Shown here: one piece after another, positions 1 to 8,487 of the stretch | How positions within the stretch are numbered: position 1 is the stretch's first letter | Layout: every line of letters starts with the position of its first letter | From: Anaerolineae bacterium | Lineage (GTDB): Bacteria; Chloroflexota; Anaerolineae; Anaerolineales; Anaerolineaceae | DNA length: 64,000 nt | Reading direction: 5' to 3' | Assembly: GCA_013314735.1 (NCBI GenBank) | Contig: JABUFD010000003.1 | Coordinates: 1 to 64,000, forward strand | Notes under the pieces: model-generated | Database searches by the model: none | What the model saw: the letters and a program-made list of their open reading frames with translations, nothing else | What the model was told of the DNA's origin: nothing | Position numbers and translations under genes: made by a program

Positions 1-723
1 CCCAGCCTGGTATTCAACCTGCTGGACAGCATAATCGATACCGGGATTCCGTTTTTTGGATATGTCGCTTTGTTTTTGTTTTATATTGTCCAATACACTG
101 TGATTCATTTCTGCAATACCGCCCTGGTCGGTGCCGCGATGATCCGACTGCGCGGTGGTGATCCCACGGTGCGCGACGGTTTCAAAATCGCCGCCGCAAA
201 CCTGCTGCCAATCCTGGGCTGGTCGGTGGTTTCGGCTACAGTCGGCCTGATCCTTAACATGATCTCTGACCGGTCTGAAAAAGGCGGAAAGAGTATCGGG
301 GCCATTATTAGCTCACTCCTCGGGGCTGCATGGAATGTGGTTACCTTCCTTGTCGTTCCCGTTCTGGCGGTTGAAGGACTCGGGCCAATCAAAGCCATTC
401 AGCGCAGCTGGGACCTGCTGAAACAAAGCTGGGGCGAACAGATTGCCGGAACCATTTCAATCGGCGCAGTGTTTGGATTGATTGGTGTGCTCGGTTCTTT
501 GCTCCTTGTCGGAATCGGGGTGGGACTTTCCATCCTGTTGGATACATTTATCCCAGGTATCCTGATGGGACTCCTGCTGGTTTTATTCCTGGTTGGGTTG
601 GGTCTCATCAATACAACCCTCAGCGGAATTTTTTCCGCGGCAGTGTATGCATACGCTGTTGATGGCAGAACCAGCCTTTTTGACTCGCAATTAATTGAAT
701 CGGCCGTTACCCGGCGTCAGTAA
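1..723 (+). CDS. DUF6159-like multi-TM membrane protein, 5' truncated
   Basis: The frame is open from base 1, so the N-terminus lies outside the window. About 240 residues are visible. They are strongly hydrophobic with roughly five to six membrane segments, glycine-rich helices and a short cytosolic loop containing IKAIQRSWDLLKQSWGEQ. That pattern (poly-TM protein with a conserved K-x-x-W-x-L-x-K-x-x-W loop) resembles the DUF6159 family, whose function is unknown. It sits 20 bp before the next gene on the same strand. The family name is from recognition only. Confidence 0.6.
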   Translation, partial: PSLVFNLLDSIIDTGIPFFGYVALFLFYIVQYTVIHFCNTALVGAAMIRLRGGDPTVRDGFKIAAANLLPILGWSVVSATVGLILNMISDRSEKGGKSIGAIISSLLGAAWNVVTFLVVPVLAVEGLGPIKAIQRSWDLLKQSWGEQIAGTISIGAVFGLIGVLGSLLLVGIGVGLSILLDTFIPGILMGLLLVLFLVGLGLINTTLSGIFSAAVYAYAVDGRTSLFDSQLIESAVTRRQ

Positions 724-743
724 TCTCACCAGGAAATCCTTGT

Positions 744-1610
744 ATGACATGCCCACTTTGCCGTTCGGAACATCATCACCCGTTTGAACAATCCACATCA
801 TTTGGTTACCCTGTGCAGTACGTGCAATGCACACGCTGCGGCCTGGTGCATCAAGCCGGGGATGCGGTTAAAGCTGCCGATCCCGCCTTTTACCAGGAGT
901 TGTACCGCAAGGTCTACCAATCCAATGAACGTCCGATCTCGAAAGATCTCAAAATTCAGGAAATGCGCGCACACCACCTATGTTCACTGCTGCCAGCCAA
1001 TCCGGTGCCGCGTGTGTGCCGCTCGCTGGATATCGGCGCTTCAGCAGGTGTTCTGCTGGATGCTTACCGCGAATTTTTCGCTTGCGACACAGTTGGTGTA
1101 GAGCCCGGCACGGCATACCGCAAATATGCCGCTGAGAAAGGCCATACAATGGTCCCGACCCTGGAGGATTTACTGGCCCAGAATCCGGAACTGTTTCAAT
1201 TGGTCAGCCTGATCCATGTGGTGGAGCACCTGGAAAACCCGGTGGATATGTTGCGCAGCATTCACCATTCCCTGCTCAGTCCGGACGGCCTGCTGCTGAT
1301 CGAAGTTCCCAACTTTTACGCCCACGATAGTTATGAACTGGCCCATCTGGCTTGTTATACCCCACACACCCTGCATCAGCTGCTGCGTCAAGCCGGGTTT
1401 GAGGTGATCCTGTCAAAAACCCACGGTGTTCCGCGGTCTGAAAAACTGGGGCTGTATCTGCTGGTACTCGCAAAACCGGTTGTATCTGCCGGGAATCCAC
1501 CATTGGAAGCAGAAAAGAACGTGAAGCTGAAACGGAAGGCAGCCATGTCGTGGCGCAGACTGGTACAAAAAGTGTTCCCCAACAGCACCTGGCTTCCGCT
1601 GCCGCAATGA
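744..1610 (+). CDS. Class I SAM methyltransferase with N-terminal zinc ribbon
   Basis: 288 residues. The N-terminus has two CxxC knuckles (CPLC near residue 3 and CTRCG near 30), a zinc-ribbon arrangement common ahead of sugar or small-molecule C-methyltransferases. A Methyltransf_23-type Rossmann domain follows: motif I LDIGASAGVLLDAY near 93, an acidic strand end (GVEPG), the LIHVVEHLENP signature typical of this family, and LLIEVPNF. A basic tail closes the protein. The start is supported by AGGAAA nine bases upstream. Substrate unknown. The gene may share a transcript with the preceding membrane protein. Confidence 0.75.
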   Translation: MTCPLCRSEHHHPFEQSTSFGYPVQYVQCTRCGLVHQAGDAVKAADPAFYQELYRKVYQSNERPISKDLKIQEMRAHHLCSLLPANPVPRVCRSLDIGASAGVLLDAYREFFACDTVGVEPGTAYRKYAAEKGHTMVPTLEDLLAQNPELFQLVSLIHVVEHLENPVDMLRSIHHSLLSPDGLLLIEVPNFYAHDSYELAHLACYTPHTLHQLLRQAGFEVILSKTHGVPRSEKLGLYLLVLAKPVVSAGNPPLEAEKNVKLKRKAAMSWRRLVQKVFPNSTWLPLPQ

Positions 1611-1635
1611 CGCACACAATGATTCCCCTATTCTA

Positions 1636-1664
1636 TTGAATTGGCGGTGAAAAACCAGTATAGT
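1636..1664 (+). promoter_or_regulatory. Putative sigma70 promoter for the HhH membrane protein
   Basis: TTGAAT (1636-1641), 17-base spacer, TATAGT (1659-1664). It lies about 40 bases upstream of the ATG at 1706, in an otherwise empty 95-bp gap. Confidence 0.45.
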
Positions 1665-1705
1665 AAGATTATTGACCCAATTGTTCTTAGGTGATGGAGG
1701 AAACG

Positions 1706-2128
1706 ATGCCCCCCTGGTTGTTGTTTGTGATTCTAATTGTGGTGATCCTGATCATCCTGTGGATTCTCATTAGTGGTAATCCCGGCAGCAAGCCGGAAGA
1801 AACCATGGTGGAGGCAAAACTGGAACCGGCAGCGGAACCGGAAACCCCATTGGTCGAAACCGTTGTCGAGGCAATTGCTCCTGATGACCTTAAAAAGATT
1901 GAAGGCATCGGCCCGAAAATAGCCGGTCTCCTGACGCAGCATGGCATCCTCACATTCCAGCAGCTTTCAGATACCCCGACAGAACAACTGCAATCAATTC
2001 TCGACGATGCTGATATCCGCATTGCCAACCCAGGCTCTTGGCCGGAACAGGCAAAGCTGGCTTCCATCGGTGATTGGGATAGCCTCTCATCGTTGCAAGA
2101 CTCGCTGAAAGGCGGAAAACGGGAATAG
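1706..2128 (+). CDS. Membrane-anchored helix-hairpin-helix protein
   Basis: 140 residues from the ATG at 1706, preferred over the GTG at 1691 because GGAGG lies five bases before it. Residues about 4-22 form one transmembrane helix. A Pro/Glu-rich linker of about 35 residues follows, then a HhH module with DLKKIEGIGPKIAGLL, the pattern of the 'flap endonuclease-like' H3TH/DUF4332-type domains. No nuclease catalytic residues accompany it. A membrane-tethered DNA- or protein-binding role is inference. Confidence 0.6.
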   Translation: MPPWLLFVILIVVILIILWILISGNPGSKPEETMVEAKLEPAAEPETPLVETVVEAIAPDDLKKIEGIGPKIAGLLTQHGILTFQQLSDTPTEQLQSILDDADIRIANPGSWPEQAKLASIGDWDSLSSLQDSLKGGKRE

Positions 2129-2260
2129 TTCCACTCCCTTTTCAGCAACTCATACCCGGCCTCAATCCTGCTGCTGCCGAAAGTCATCTTTTGGGCTGGC
2201 TGGAATTGTAAAGATTTGGACGAATTAAGCCCCTCTTAATCAGCAATACAGGCATTTATT

Positions 2261-2286
2261 AAGGGAATGGCTTATAATATTCCCTT
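2261..2286. promoter_or_regulatory. Perfect 8-bp dyad bracketing a TATAAT box
   Basis: AAGGGAAT (2261-2268) and ATTCCCTT (2279-2286) are exact inverted repeats separated by 10 bases. The spacer holds TATAAT (2273-2278), a perfect -10 hexamer 73 bases before the ATG of the first DsbA-cyclophilin gene. The -35 region is poor. The arrangement fits an operator overlapping a promoter. A plain RNA hairpin is the alternative. Confidence 0.4.
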
Positions 2287-2350
2287 GGCGCATTTGCATC
2301 CCCCATCGGATCCTCGCGGTCTGGTGATATCAAAGAAAGGCAGATAATTG

Positions 2351-3667
2351 ATGTTCAAATCACGTCTTGTGTATATTTTGGCAGCGGTACTGATTCTTGC
2401 TGTTGCACTGGCTTCCTGCAATACAGTGCAAAATGTCTATGACCAGGTACAGGAAACGATTGACGCGGAAGCCGCACTGACACCTGAAACCGCTCCCACC
2501 CAGGCCGGCACTTCGGAGGAAACTGGTCAATCCATTGAAGTCAGCGCACCTGACCCGAACTTCATTAACAGCGTGGGAGCTTGCCGGGTAAAAACGGACC
2601 CGATCTTCAGTTATCCTTACGCCAGCGACAGCGACTGGAGTATTGGCGTGGATGACCCCGCCGTGACCATCATTGTTTATTCCGACCTGCAATGCCCCTA
2701 TTGCGGATTGATGGACCCGGAAATCAATACACTGTTTGAAGCCCACAAGGATGAAACCAGGATGGTCTACCGTCAATTCCCGCTGGATTACCATGCCAAT
2801 GCCCAGGTGGCGGCTCAATCTGCCGAAGTGGTGGGAGAAGCGCTGGGGAATGAAAAATTCTTTGAATACATTTCCAGCATGTTCGCCGCCCAGGCCGAAT
2901 GGCAGGAACTGGACGCAGATGACTTCCTGGCATACCTTCAGTTAAAAGTGGAGAATGAGTACGGCCTGGATCCGGCAGAATTCACCGAACGCCTGGAGTC
3001 TGATGAGATTGCAGCAAGAGTAGAGGAAGACTTTAACAACGGTGCAGGTTTTGTTTCCGGCACACCTTTCGTATTAATGAACGGCATCCCGCTGATGTAC
3101 TTCCCCAGCACCATTGCCAGTTTTGAGGACGCCTACCAGTTCGCCAAGGAATTTCCCAACCTGGTATATGACGAATGTCCCGAGATGACGATTGACATCG
3201 AAAAACAATACCTGGCTGCCGTGGAAACCACCAAAGGCACTTTTGTGATCGAACTGTATCCCAAATCAGCCCCTTACACCGTGAATAGCTTCATCTACCT
3301 GGTCAATCAAGGCTATTTCGATAACTCACCCTTCCACCGTGTAATTGCTGATTTTGTCGCCCAGGTCGGCACCGGTATTACCGGCGAAATCGGTCCGGGG
3401 TATGAATTTGACAATGAAATTGACCCGAACCTCTCCTATGACAAAGCCGGTGTGGTCGGGATGGCCAACCGGGGCGAAGGCACCAACACCAGCCAGTTTT
3501 TTATCACCTACACCCCCCAGCCTACGCTGGATGGTTCTTACACCATTTTTGGCCAGGTGATCGAAGGCATGCCAGTGGTAGAAAGCCTGCAGCAGGTGAA
3601 CCCCCAGACCGATACCGAACCGGTGGAGCCGGATTATATTGTGAAGATCACGATTGTAGAAAAATAG
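2351..3667 (+). CDS. Lipoprotein fusing a DsbA-like thioredoxin domain to a cyclophilin PPIase
   Basis: 438 residues. A lipoprotein signal ends in LASC (Cys23), so the protein should be lipid-anchored outside the cytoplasmic membrane. A Thr/Glu/Pro-rich linker precedes a DsbA-like domain (about residues 95-270) with the CPYC redox motif (Cys115, Cys118) and a cis-Pro loop (GTPFVL near 237). A cyclophilin domain follows (about 287-438) with FHRVI, the DFVAQ segment and TSQFFIT, i.e. counterparts of CypA Arg55, Phe60, Gln63 and Gln111; the CypA His126 position is Tyr. Both halves suggest a thiol oxidase/isomerase plus prolyl isomerase for secreted proteins. ATG 2351 is chosen over TTG 2348; AAAGAAAGG lies upstream. 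A paralogue follows after 10 bp. Confidence 0.85.
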   Translation: MFKSRLVYILAAVLILAVALASCNTVQNVYDQVQETIDAEAALTPETAPTQAGTSEETGQSIEVSAPDPNFINSVGACRVKTDPIFSYPYASDSDWSIGVDDPAVTIIVYSDLQCPYCGLMDPEINTLFEAHKDETRMVYRQFPLDYHANAQVAAQSAEVVGEALGNEKFFEYISSMFAAQAEWQELDADDFLAYLQLKVENEYGLDPAEFTERLESDEIAARVEEDFNNGAGFVSGTPFVLMNGIPLMYFPSTIASFEDAYQFAKEFPNLVYDECPEMTIDIEKQYLAAVETTKGTFVIELYPKSAPYTVNSFIYLVNQGYFDNSPFHRVIADFVAQVGTGITGEIGPGYEFDNEIDPNLSYDKAGVVGMANRGEGTNTSQFFITYTPQPTLDGSYTIFGQVIEGMPVVESLQQVNPQTDTEPVEPDYIVKITIVEK

Positions 3668-3677
3668 GAAATCAGCG

Positions 3678-4940
3678 GTGTACCGCACTGTTTTTCGCAT
3701 CATACTGATTGTTTCCATCGCTGTGCTGGCTTCATGCGCCAGCACAGCGCCTTTAACCCCCACCCCAACCCCGCTCCAGCCAACCCAGACAACAGTCATC
3801 TTCGATCTTGCGGCATTGGCTCCTCCACCCGGCACCATGAATTGCACCCTCGGAGAGAGCATCGATGAACCAGCCTCTCCACTTGCAGAAGCAACGGTCC
3901 ATGACCGGGGATATGGCTCGGAACAGCCATCTGTGACCATCATCGTCTATTTTGATCCGCAATGTCCCTACTGCGCAGCCCTTCACCCGGTACTGCAGGA
4001 GATCAGCCGGGAATATCCAACCGAGGTACGCGTGGTGTACCGGGTGTTTCCCGCTTTTGTGGTGCACGAGAAAGCACTCCTCGCCGCCCAGGCGTTGGAA
4101 GCGGTGGTTTTGCAGGACCCATCAGCATATTTCTCCATGCTCGATCGTTTCTTCGCGCAGCAATCACAATGGTCACCAATGGAAGAGGATGCATTTTCAG
4201 CCTGGCTGCTGGAGAACCTCCTTGAACTGGGATTGGAACGCGAACCCTTTGAAAGCGCCATGCTCGACCCTGCCATTCAGGACCGGCTTCTTCAGCAGTT
4301 GGATGCAGACTTGCAGGCAGGTGTAACCTATACCCCTTACCTGCTGATTAATGGCAAAACCTACCCCAACATCCCCCGCGACCTGAACACAATCCGCAGT
4401 CTGGTCGAATTGTCATTGGTGGAACTGCGCCAATATGGCGAATGCCCTCCACCACTGTTGACGGAAGGACAATCTTACATAGCAGTGCTGCAAACAACAA
4501 AAGGTGAGATCACCGTACAGCTTTTCCCGGAAAACGCTCCCCAGGCGGTGAACAATTTCATTTTCCTCAGCGAACAGGGATGGTATCAGGATGTCCCGTT
4601 TTTCCGGGTGATTCCAGGAAGCTACGCCCTCACCGGCGACCCCAGCGGAACCGGCCTCGGCAGCCCGGGGTACACCTTTGCATCCGAAATTGATCCGGCG
4701 CTCTCATTTGACCGCCCGGGCGTAGTGGCAATGAACAATACCGGGGCTCCGGACACCAACGGCAGCGCATTTTTTATCACCTACCAGGCTCTACCTGAAT
4801 TTGATGGGGCTTTCACCATCTTCGGGCAGGTGATTGATGGTCTTGATATCCTTCAACAACTCACGCCCCGCGATCCGGTTAATGATGGGGAACCCATCCA
4901 GGCGGATCGGCTGCTTTCTGTTACAATTCTACAACCATGA
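3678..4940 (+). CDS. Second DsbA-cyclophilin lipoprotein, with degenerate PPIase residues
   Basis: 420 residues from a GTG start with AGGAA seven bases upstream. The layout matches the preceding gene: lipobox LASC (Cys20), Pro/Thr linker, DsbA-like domain with CPYC (Cys96, Cys99) and cis-Pro loop (YTPYLLING), then a cyclophilin domain from about residue 270. The PPIase site has diverged: Arg of FFRVI is kept, but the CypA Phe60, Gln63 and Gln111 positions appear as Ser, Leu and Ala (NGSAFFIT). The redox half looks intact while isomerase activity is doubtful, so the domain may now only bind substrate. Its stop overlaps the next start (ATGA). Confidence 0.8.
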   Translation: MYRTVFRIILIVSIAVLASCASTAPLTPTPTPLQPTQTTVIFDLAALAPPPGTMNCTLGESIDEPASPLAEATVHDRGYGSEQPSVTIIVYFDPQCPYCAALHPVLQEISREYPTEVRVVYRVFPAFVVHEKALLAAQALEAVVLQDPSAYFSMLDRFFAQQSQWSPMEEDAFSAWLLENLLELGLEREPFESAMLDPAIQDRLLQQLDADLQAGVTYTPYLLINGKTYPNIPRDLNTIRSLVELSLVELRQYGECPPPLLTEGQSYIAVLQTTKGEITVQLFPENAPQAVNNFIFLSEQGWYQDVPFFRVIPGSYALTGDPSGTGLGSPGYTFASEIDPALSFDRPGVVAMNNTGAPDTNGSAFFITYQALPEFDGAFTIFGQVIDGLDILQQLTPRDPVNDGEPIQADRLLSVTILQP

Positions 4941-6238
4941 ATCGTGAAACAGGGAATAACAAACCGACTTTTTCGTTGATCACCCGCCTGCTGGTGTTCT
5001 CCATTGGGGTTGGATTCACCCTGTTGGAAGTATTCCTGTTACTGCTGCTGGTCGCGGGGTCGCTGTTCAGCGGTTTCGCTGGGCAGAACTTGGCAACAGA
5101 CCTGTACCCGCTGATCAATGCCACCGTGATGATCGTGTTGGTTGGATGCCTGTTGCTGCCCGGGCTGGTGTTCAGCCTGCTGGAAGCTTTCCGGGTACCC
5201 CATAAATTCCCATTCAAGCGATTCGCCAACCGCATGATCTTTCCCAATCTGCTGTTGGTCGTGTGGATGATCTTGATGGGTGCCACCTTCTTGCTCCTGC
5301 GCACAGTTCCCGGCGTGCAATGGCTGCTGCCACTCCTGCAAATACCGGTGATCCTGATCCCGATCTTCTGGCTGTACCGACTTGCCACTCGTACGATGGA
5401 CGATTCAGAACCAATCCGCAATTGGAACCTGTTGGGCCTAAACCTGGGTTTACAACCGATCCTGGTGATTTTGCTGGAACTGGCGGCATTGGGCATCGTC
5501 ATGGCTGCCGGCGTTGCGTGGCTAGCCACCCAGCCAGATTTGTTGGAATCACTCACTCACCAGATGGAGCAGTTGGCCCAAACCAACTTCAATATGGAAA
5601 CCGCAGACCGGATTCTTTCTCCTTACCTGGAAAAGCCTCTGGTGATGTATACCATCCTGTTCTTTATCGCCGGGCTGGTTCCCTTGCTGGAAGAACTGAT
5701 CAAACCCATATTGGTAATGCGCTGGATGAAAAAACCACTTTCAGAAAGTCAGGGATTCCTGATCGGCCTGCTTGGCGGCAGTGCCTTCGCCCTATGGGAA
5801 AACTTCAGCGCGTTGGGCAATATCACCGCAGATAGCTGGTTTTTTGTGGTGATCGCCCGGTACGGCACCAGCATCCTGCACATGTCAACCGCAGCGTTAT
5901 TGGGCTGGGCTTTGATGAAAAGTTTCCACGACCACCGCTACATCCGCGCTGCCGGTGCTTACCTGGTTGTGGTTGCCCTGCATGGCGCGTGGAATTTTTT
6001 CACCATGCTCCAGGCTTTTTCTACCTTCTCCGTAGCGACAGTACGCTTTCCAATGACATTGACACCGGTTGCGCCATTTGCGATGGTGGCACTTGTGTTG
6101 ATCGGCATTGCAATCCTCTTACAAGGTGGCAGACGTGCGGTTTCCGGCATCAAGGAAACTTCTTCACAACCCGGCTCTGCAGCCGAACAAAACCCGCGGC
6201 TGGACGAATCGAATCCATCAAACCCGCCTTCATCATGA
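4937..6238 (+). CDS. PrsW-like glutamic-type intramembrane protease
   Basis: 433 residues with about nine membrane segments. The C-terminal half carries the PrsW signature: LLEELIKP (EExxK, near residue 252), ALWENF (near 288), LHMSTAALLGW and LHGAWNF. PrsW-family proteins cleave anti-sigma factors or other membrane proteins inside the bilayer; the substrate here is unknown. The ATGA overlap with the preceding lipoprotein gene implies translational coupling, linking this protease with the two DsbA-cyclophilin proteins. The C-terminal 35 residues are polar and probably cytosolic. Confidence 0.75.
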   Translation: MNRETGNNKPTFSLITRLLVFSIGVGFTLLEVFLLLLLVAGSLFSGFAGQNLATDLYPLINATVMIVLVGCLLLPGLVFSLLEAFRVPHKFPFKRFANRMIFPNLLLVVWMILMGATFLLLRTVPGVQWLLPLLQIPVILIPIFWLYRLATRTMDDSEPIRNWNLLGLNLGLQPILVILLELAALGIVMAAGVAWLATQPDLLESLTHQMEQLAQTNFNMETADRILSPYLEKPLVMYTILFFIAGLVPLLEELIKPILVMRWMKKPLSESQGFLIGLLGGSAFALWENFSALGNITADSWFFVVIARYGTSILHMSTAALLGWALMKSFHDHRYIRAAGAYLVVVALHGAWNFFTMLQAFSTFSVATVRFPMTLTPVAPFAMVALVLIGIAILLQGGRRAVSGIKETSSQPGSAAEQNPRLDESNPSNPPSS

Positions 6239-6254
6239 ATCCCCAGGTATCTTT

Positions 6255-6923
6255 ATGACGCGACAACAACTGCAAAAAATCATTCAATTTCTGCTGTTCA
6301 CCCTGACCCATGTGGAGTATGTCGGTGTGGAACATATCCCGCAGCGTGGCCCGTTGATGATCGTCACCAATCATCTCAGCCGGATTGATATTCCTGTGTT
6401 ATTGGAAAACCCTGTTCGCCCGGAGATTACCGCGCTGGTGGCAACCAAATACAAAGAAAAGCCCTTTTTTCGCTGGATTCTGGATACGGCGGGTGTCATT
6501 TATCTGGACCGGGATGCCGCCGATTTTAAAGCATTCCGTGAAGCCAAGCGCGTCCTAAAAGAAGGGGTAGCCCTGGGGATCGCACCGGAAGGCACTCGCA
6601 GCAAGACCGGCAGCCTGGCGGAAGGAAAAAGTGGCGCGGCAATGCTTGCCATGCAACTCCAAATCCCAGTCGTCCCGGTTGGCATCAGTGGAACGGAAGC
6701 AACCTTCACCAGTCTGGCCAGGTTGAAACGGCCTCACATTCTCGCCAGGTTTGGCAAAGCTTTTCACCTGCCCCCGCTGGACGGCACGAATCGCGAAGCC
6801 CAATTACAGCGAGGTACAGATGAAATCATGTGCCGCATTGCCGCAATGCTGCCTGAGCAGTACCATGGTTATTATGCCGGGCACCCACGCCTGGTGGAAC
6901 TGTCGGCGGAAAATTCGGTATAA
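6255..6923 (+). CDS. plsC: 1-acyl-sn-glycerol-3-phosphate acyltransferase
   Basis: 222 residues from ATG 6255; an in-frame extension back to 6108 overlaps the previous gene and lacks family sequence. The PlsC signature is complete: NHLSRID (NHx4D) near residue 37, APEGTRSKTG (EGTR) near 113, and the PVVPVGISG strand. It transfers an acyl chain to lysophosphatidate in membrane phospholipid synthesis. It lies 16 bp after the PrsW-like gene, so it is probably co-transcribed. Confidence 0.85.
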   Translation: MTRQQLQKIIQFLLFTLTHVEYVGVEHIPQRGPLMIVTNHLSRIDIPVLLENPVRPEITALVATKYKEKPFFRWILDTAGVIYLDRDAADFKAFREAKRVLKEGVALGIAPEGTRSKTGSLAEGKSGAAMLAMQLQIPVVPVGISGTEATFTSLARLKRPHILARFGKAFHLPPLDGTNREAQLQRGTDEIMCRIAAMLPEQYHGYYAGHPRLVELSAENSV

Positions 6924-6942
6924 TGAAGGGGAAAGGTACATC

Positions 6943-7248
6943 ATGAGGAAACTGCTGAACATGTTCAATCCCCCATACCCCCGAGAACAACGTGACGACG
7001 TGCTTCGCCTGATGGATGAGTTAATCAAAATCGGGCAGGTGGAAGATTACCTTTCCGAACATCCAGGCGGGGCTTTCACCGGGCAATGCCGGCACCGCCG
7101 TGCGCGGGAAATCGGCACACGATTGAATGATATCGGTGGCTATCCCCTGATGGAACTGGCGTATGAGCGGGTACGGAAAAAATTGGGGCGCAACCTGGCA
7201 GATCATCTGGAATATGCCTGGGCTGAAATTGGTGAATGGATGCGCTGA
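6943..7248 (+). CDS. Small protein of unknown function
   Basis: 101 residues from ATG 6943, with GGGGAAAGG upstream; longer in-frame starts overlap plsC. The protein is charged and helical, without signal peptide or membrane segment. Visible features are an N-terminal PPYPREQRDDVLRLMDELI helix, a TGQCRHRRAREIG segment with a lone Cys, and LMELAYERVRKKLG. No family recognised. The 19-bp gap suggests co-transcription with plsC, and a terminator follows. Confidence 0.6.
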   Translation: MRKLLNMFNPPYPREQRDDVLRLMDELIKIGQVEDYLSEHPGGAFTGQCRHRRAREIGTRLNDIGGYPLMELAYERVRKKLGRNLADHLEYAWAEIGEWMR

Positions 7249-7274
7249 CCTTGCCTCTAGGGTTTGGATTCACG

Positions 7275-7302
7275 AAAAAAAGCTGCCGCATGGCAGCTTT
7301 TT
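7275..7302. terminator. Bidirectional rho-independent terminator
   Basis: AAAAAGCTGCC (7277-7287), loop GCAT, GGCAGCTTTTT (7292-7302). The perfect 11-bp stem has A and T tracts on both sides, so it can stop both the + operon ending at 7248 and the - gene ending at 7342. Confidence 0.85.
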
Positions 7303-7341
7303 CCATTGTATTACCGCATGACCAACACAAAATCCAGCGCA

Positions 7342-8409
7342 TTATTCCCAGATCACATCATCCTGGATCGCTTTCAGGAAGGTATCGACAATCTTCGGAT
7401 CAAACCCCCGACCGGATTCGGACTGGATGTAGGAAATCACTTTTTCGCGCAGCCATGGTGCCTTGTAGGGACGGCTGTGGCGCAAAGCATCCCACACATC
7501 GCCTACGGCGAACACCCGCGCCGGTAAAGGAATGTTCTCACCAGACAGGCCTTCGGGATATCCGGTGCCATCCCAACGCTCATGGTGATACAGCACCACA
7601 TCCAATGCGGGGCGCAGATATTCAATGGGTTTGAGCATATCATAGCCATAAATGGTGTGCAGCCGCATGACATCCCATTCCTGCGGGGTTAGTGGCCCGG
7701 CTTTGAGGAGAATGTGATCCGGAACCCCCATTTTCCCGACATCATGCAAAATAGCGCCGCGGCGCAGATTGTTCAATTTTTCCGATTCGGTAATGCCACT
7801 TAATTGTGCCAGGTGGATCGACATCGCCACCACGCGCTGGGAATGCCCCTGGGTTTCCTGGTCGCGCAATTCCAATGCGCGCGCCCAGCCTTTGATCGTG
7901 GCATCATACGCGGTTTGCAGTTCATCATTGACCTGTTGCAGCCGGGTGTTCAGCAGCAGCAACTCCTCATTGGCATCCTCCAGCTTGGCACGTTCATCCC
8001 GCAAGCCGCGGTAGCGGTTCAGGCGCACAATGGTATTGACACGCGCCATCAATTCTTCGCCATAAAAAGGCTTGGAAATGAAGTCGTCCGCACCGGCATT
8101 TAACCCCCGCACCCTTGATTCTCGGTCATCGAGTGCCGTCACCATTAATATCGGTACTTCCGCCAGTTTCTCATGGTTTCGTAGCCGCTCACAAACTTCA
8201 TACCCATTCATTTTGGGCATCATCACATCCAGCAAAATCAAATCCGGGAGGATCGATATCGATTTCTCCACCGCATCCTGGCCATTCTCAGCAAACACCA
8301 GGTCATAATTGTGCCCGGAGGAGGAGAGCAACTCGCCCAGCATTTCCTGGACAATGACATTGTCATCAGCGATGAGAATGACTGCTTTATTCTGTCGATC
8401 ATTGATCAT
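7342..8409 (-). CDS. Response regulator with HD-GYP c-di-GMP phosphodiesterase output
   Basis: 355 residues. An N-terminal receiver domain (about 8-130) has phosphoacceptor Asp61 in LLDVMMPKMNG and the IADDN acidic pocket. A coiled coil links it to an HD-GYP domain with ILHDVGKMGVPDHILLK (HD) and HHERWDGTGYPEGL (HHE and GYP). HD-GYP proteins hydrolyse cyclic di-GMP, so phosphorylation probably tunes c-di-GMP breakdown. No kinase gene is adjacent. The GGDEF cyclase at 26.4 kb is a possible opposing enzyme. Confidence 0.9.
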   Translation of the reverse strand: MINDRQNKAVILIADDNVIVQEMLGELLSSSGHNYDLVFAENGQDAVEKSISILPDLILLDVMMPKMNGYEVCERLRNHEKLAEVPILMVTALDDRESRVRGLNAGADDFISKPFYGEELMARVNTIVRLNRYRGLRDERAKLEDANEELLLLNTRLQQVNDELQTAYDATIKGWARALELRDQETQGHSQRVVAMSIHLAQLSGITESEKLNNLRRGAILHDVGKMGVPDHILLKAGPLTPQEWDVMRLHTIYGYDMLKPIEYLRPALDVVLYHHERWDGTGYPEGLSGENIPLPARVFAVGDVWDALRHSRPYKAPWLREKVISYIQSESGRGFDPKIVDTFLKAIQDDVIWE

Positions 8410-8487
8410 TGGTTTGGATCCTCTTCCCCTTACGGATAAGAATTGGTGAATCGATTATCACGCACTTTTCTATATCATATCATGAAT

